The translations under genes and the position numbers were made by a program. DNA of 13,129 nt from Oscillospiraceae bacterium (GTDB taxonomy: Bacteria; Bacillota; Clostridia; Oscillospirales; Ruminococcaceae), in contig DQFX01000068.1 of assembly GCA_003531585.1 (NCBI GenBank), positions 1-13,129 on the forward strand, given 5' to 3'. Shown here piece by piece: positions 13,089-13,129 of the stretch (within the stretch, counting starts at the first letter, position 1; every line of letters begins with the position of its first letter). The notes beneath the pieces were generated by a model. The model ran no database searches, was not told the origin of the DNA, and saw only the letters and a program-made list of their open reading frames with translations.

Positions 13089-13129
13089 TAGGGAACCTCT
13101 AAAAACCGGTGCGAAAAGCAAAAATGGGC
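13089..13129. mobile_element. Left end of a second copy of the dispersed MITE-like repeat, cut by the window
   Basis: TAGGGAACCTCTAAAAACC and the following CGGT match the left boundary of the element at 3694, and the next bases (GCGAAAAGC, AAAAATGGG) match with a few changes. The copy runs off the window, so its length and target duplication cannot be seen. It has the same orientation relative to the neighbouring minus-strand gene as the first copy. Confidence 0.75.

Overview
The window reads as ordinary chromosome from a Gram-positive anaerobe of the Clostridia, most like Ruminococcus/Oscillospiraceae. The grounds are sigmaA promoters with near-perfect -35/-10 boxes and 17-base spacers, a T-box leader on leuA, GGGGGAG-type ribosome binding sites, frequent GTG/TTG starts and the protein families present. 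The genus is inference; no rRNA gene lies inside the window. Every supported gene is on the minus strand, so transcription runs from high to low coordinates.

Right to left along transcription. 13129-12329: the edge of a dispersed repeat, then a two-helix membrane protein with a YcxB-like tail. 12223-7578: a signalling block. It holds a membrane-anchored YcgR-like PilZ protein, a 677-residue Cache-PAS-GGDEF diguanylate cyclase, a ParA-family ATPase, and a lysine-rich disordered protein with a C-terminal ComFB domain. ATGA overlap couples the last two. PilZ and ComFB are both known c-di-GMP receptor folds, so the block contains a predicted c-di-GMP maker, two predicted readers and a positioning ATPase. 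This is the most interesting part of the window.

7483-3887: a second operon from its own promoter. It encodes a small protein with a Gly/Ser/Phe low-complexity domain, a glycosyltransferase-like protein (TTG start), a group I cysteine desulfurase (ATGA coupled), a four-helix membrane protein, and a frame-broken SnoaL/DUF4440-like pseudogene. 3850-3694: a 157-base MITE-like palindromic element flanked by CAATAG; its left end matches the repeat at the right edge of the window. It abuts the -35 box of the next promoter.

3690-1583: a T-box leader with a leucine-type candidate specifier, leuA (2-isopropylmalate synthase) and its terminator. 1576-460: a small two-helix membrane protein, then nrdR, the ribonucleotide reductase repressor, ending at a terminator. 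369-1: no gene, but an array of three complete strong minus-strand promoters and a fourth -35 box at the edge, in units of about 114-123 bases, each with a hairpin at its predicted start point. This looks like the tandem promoter region of an rRNA operon or other very highly expressed transcript lying to the left of the window.
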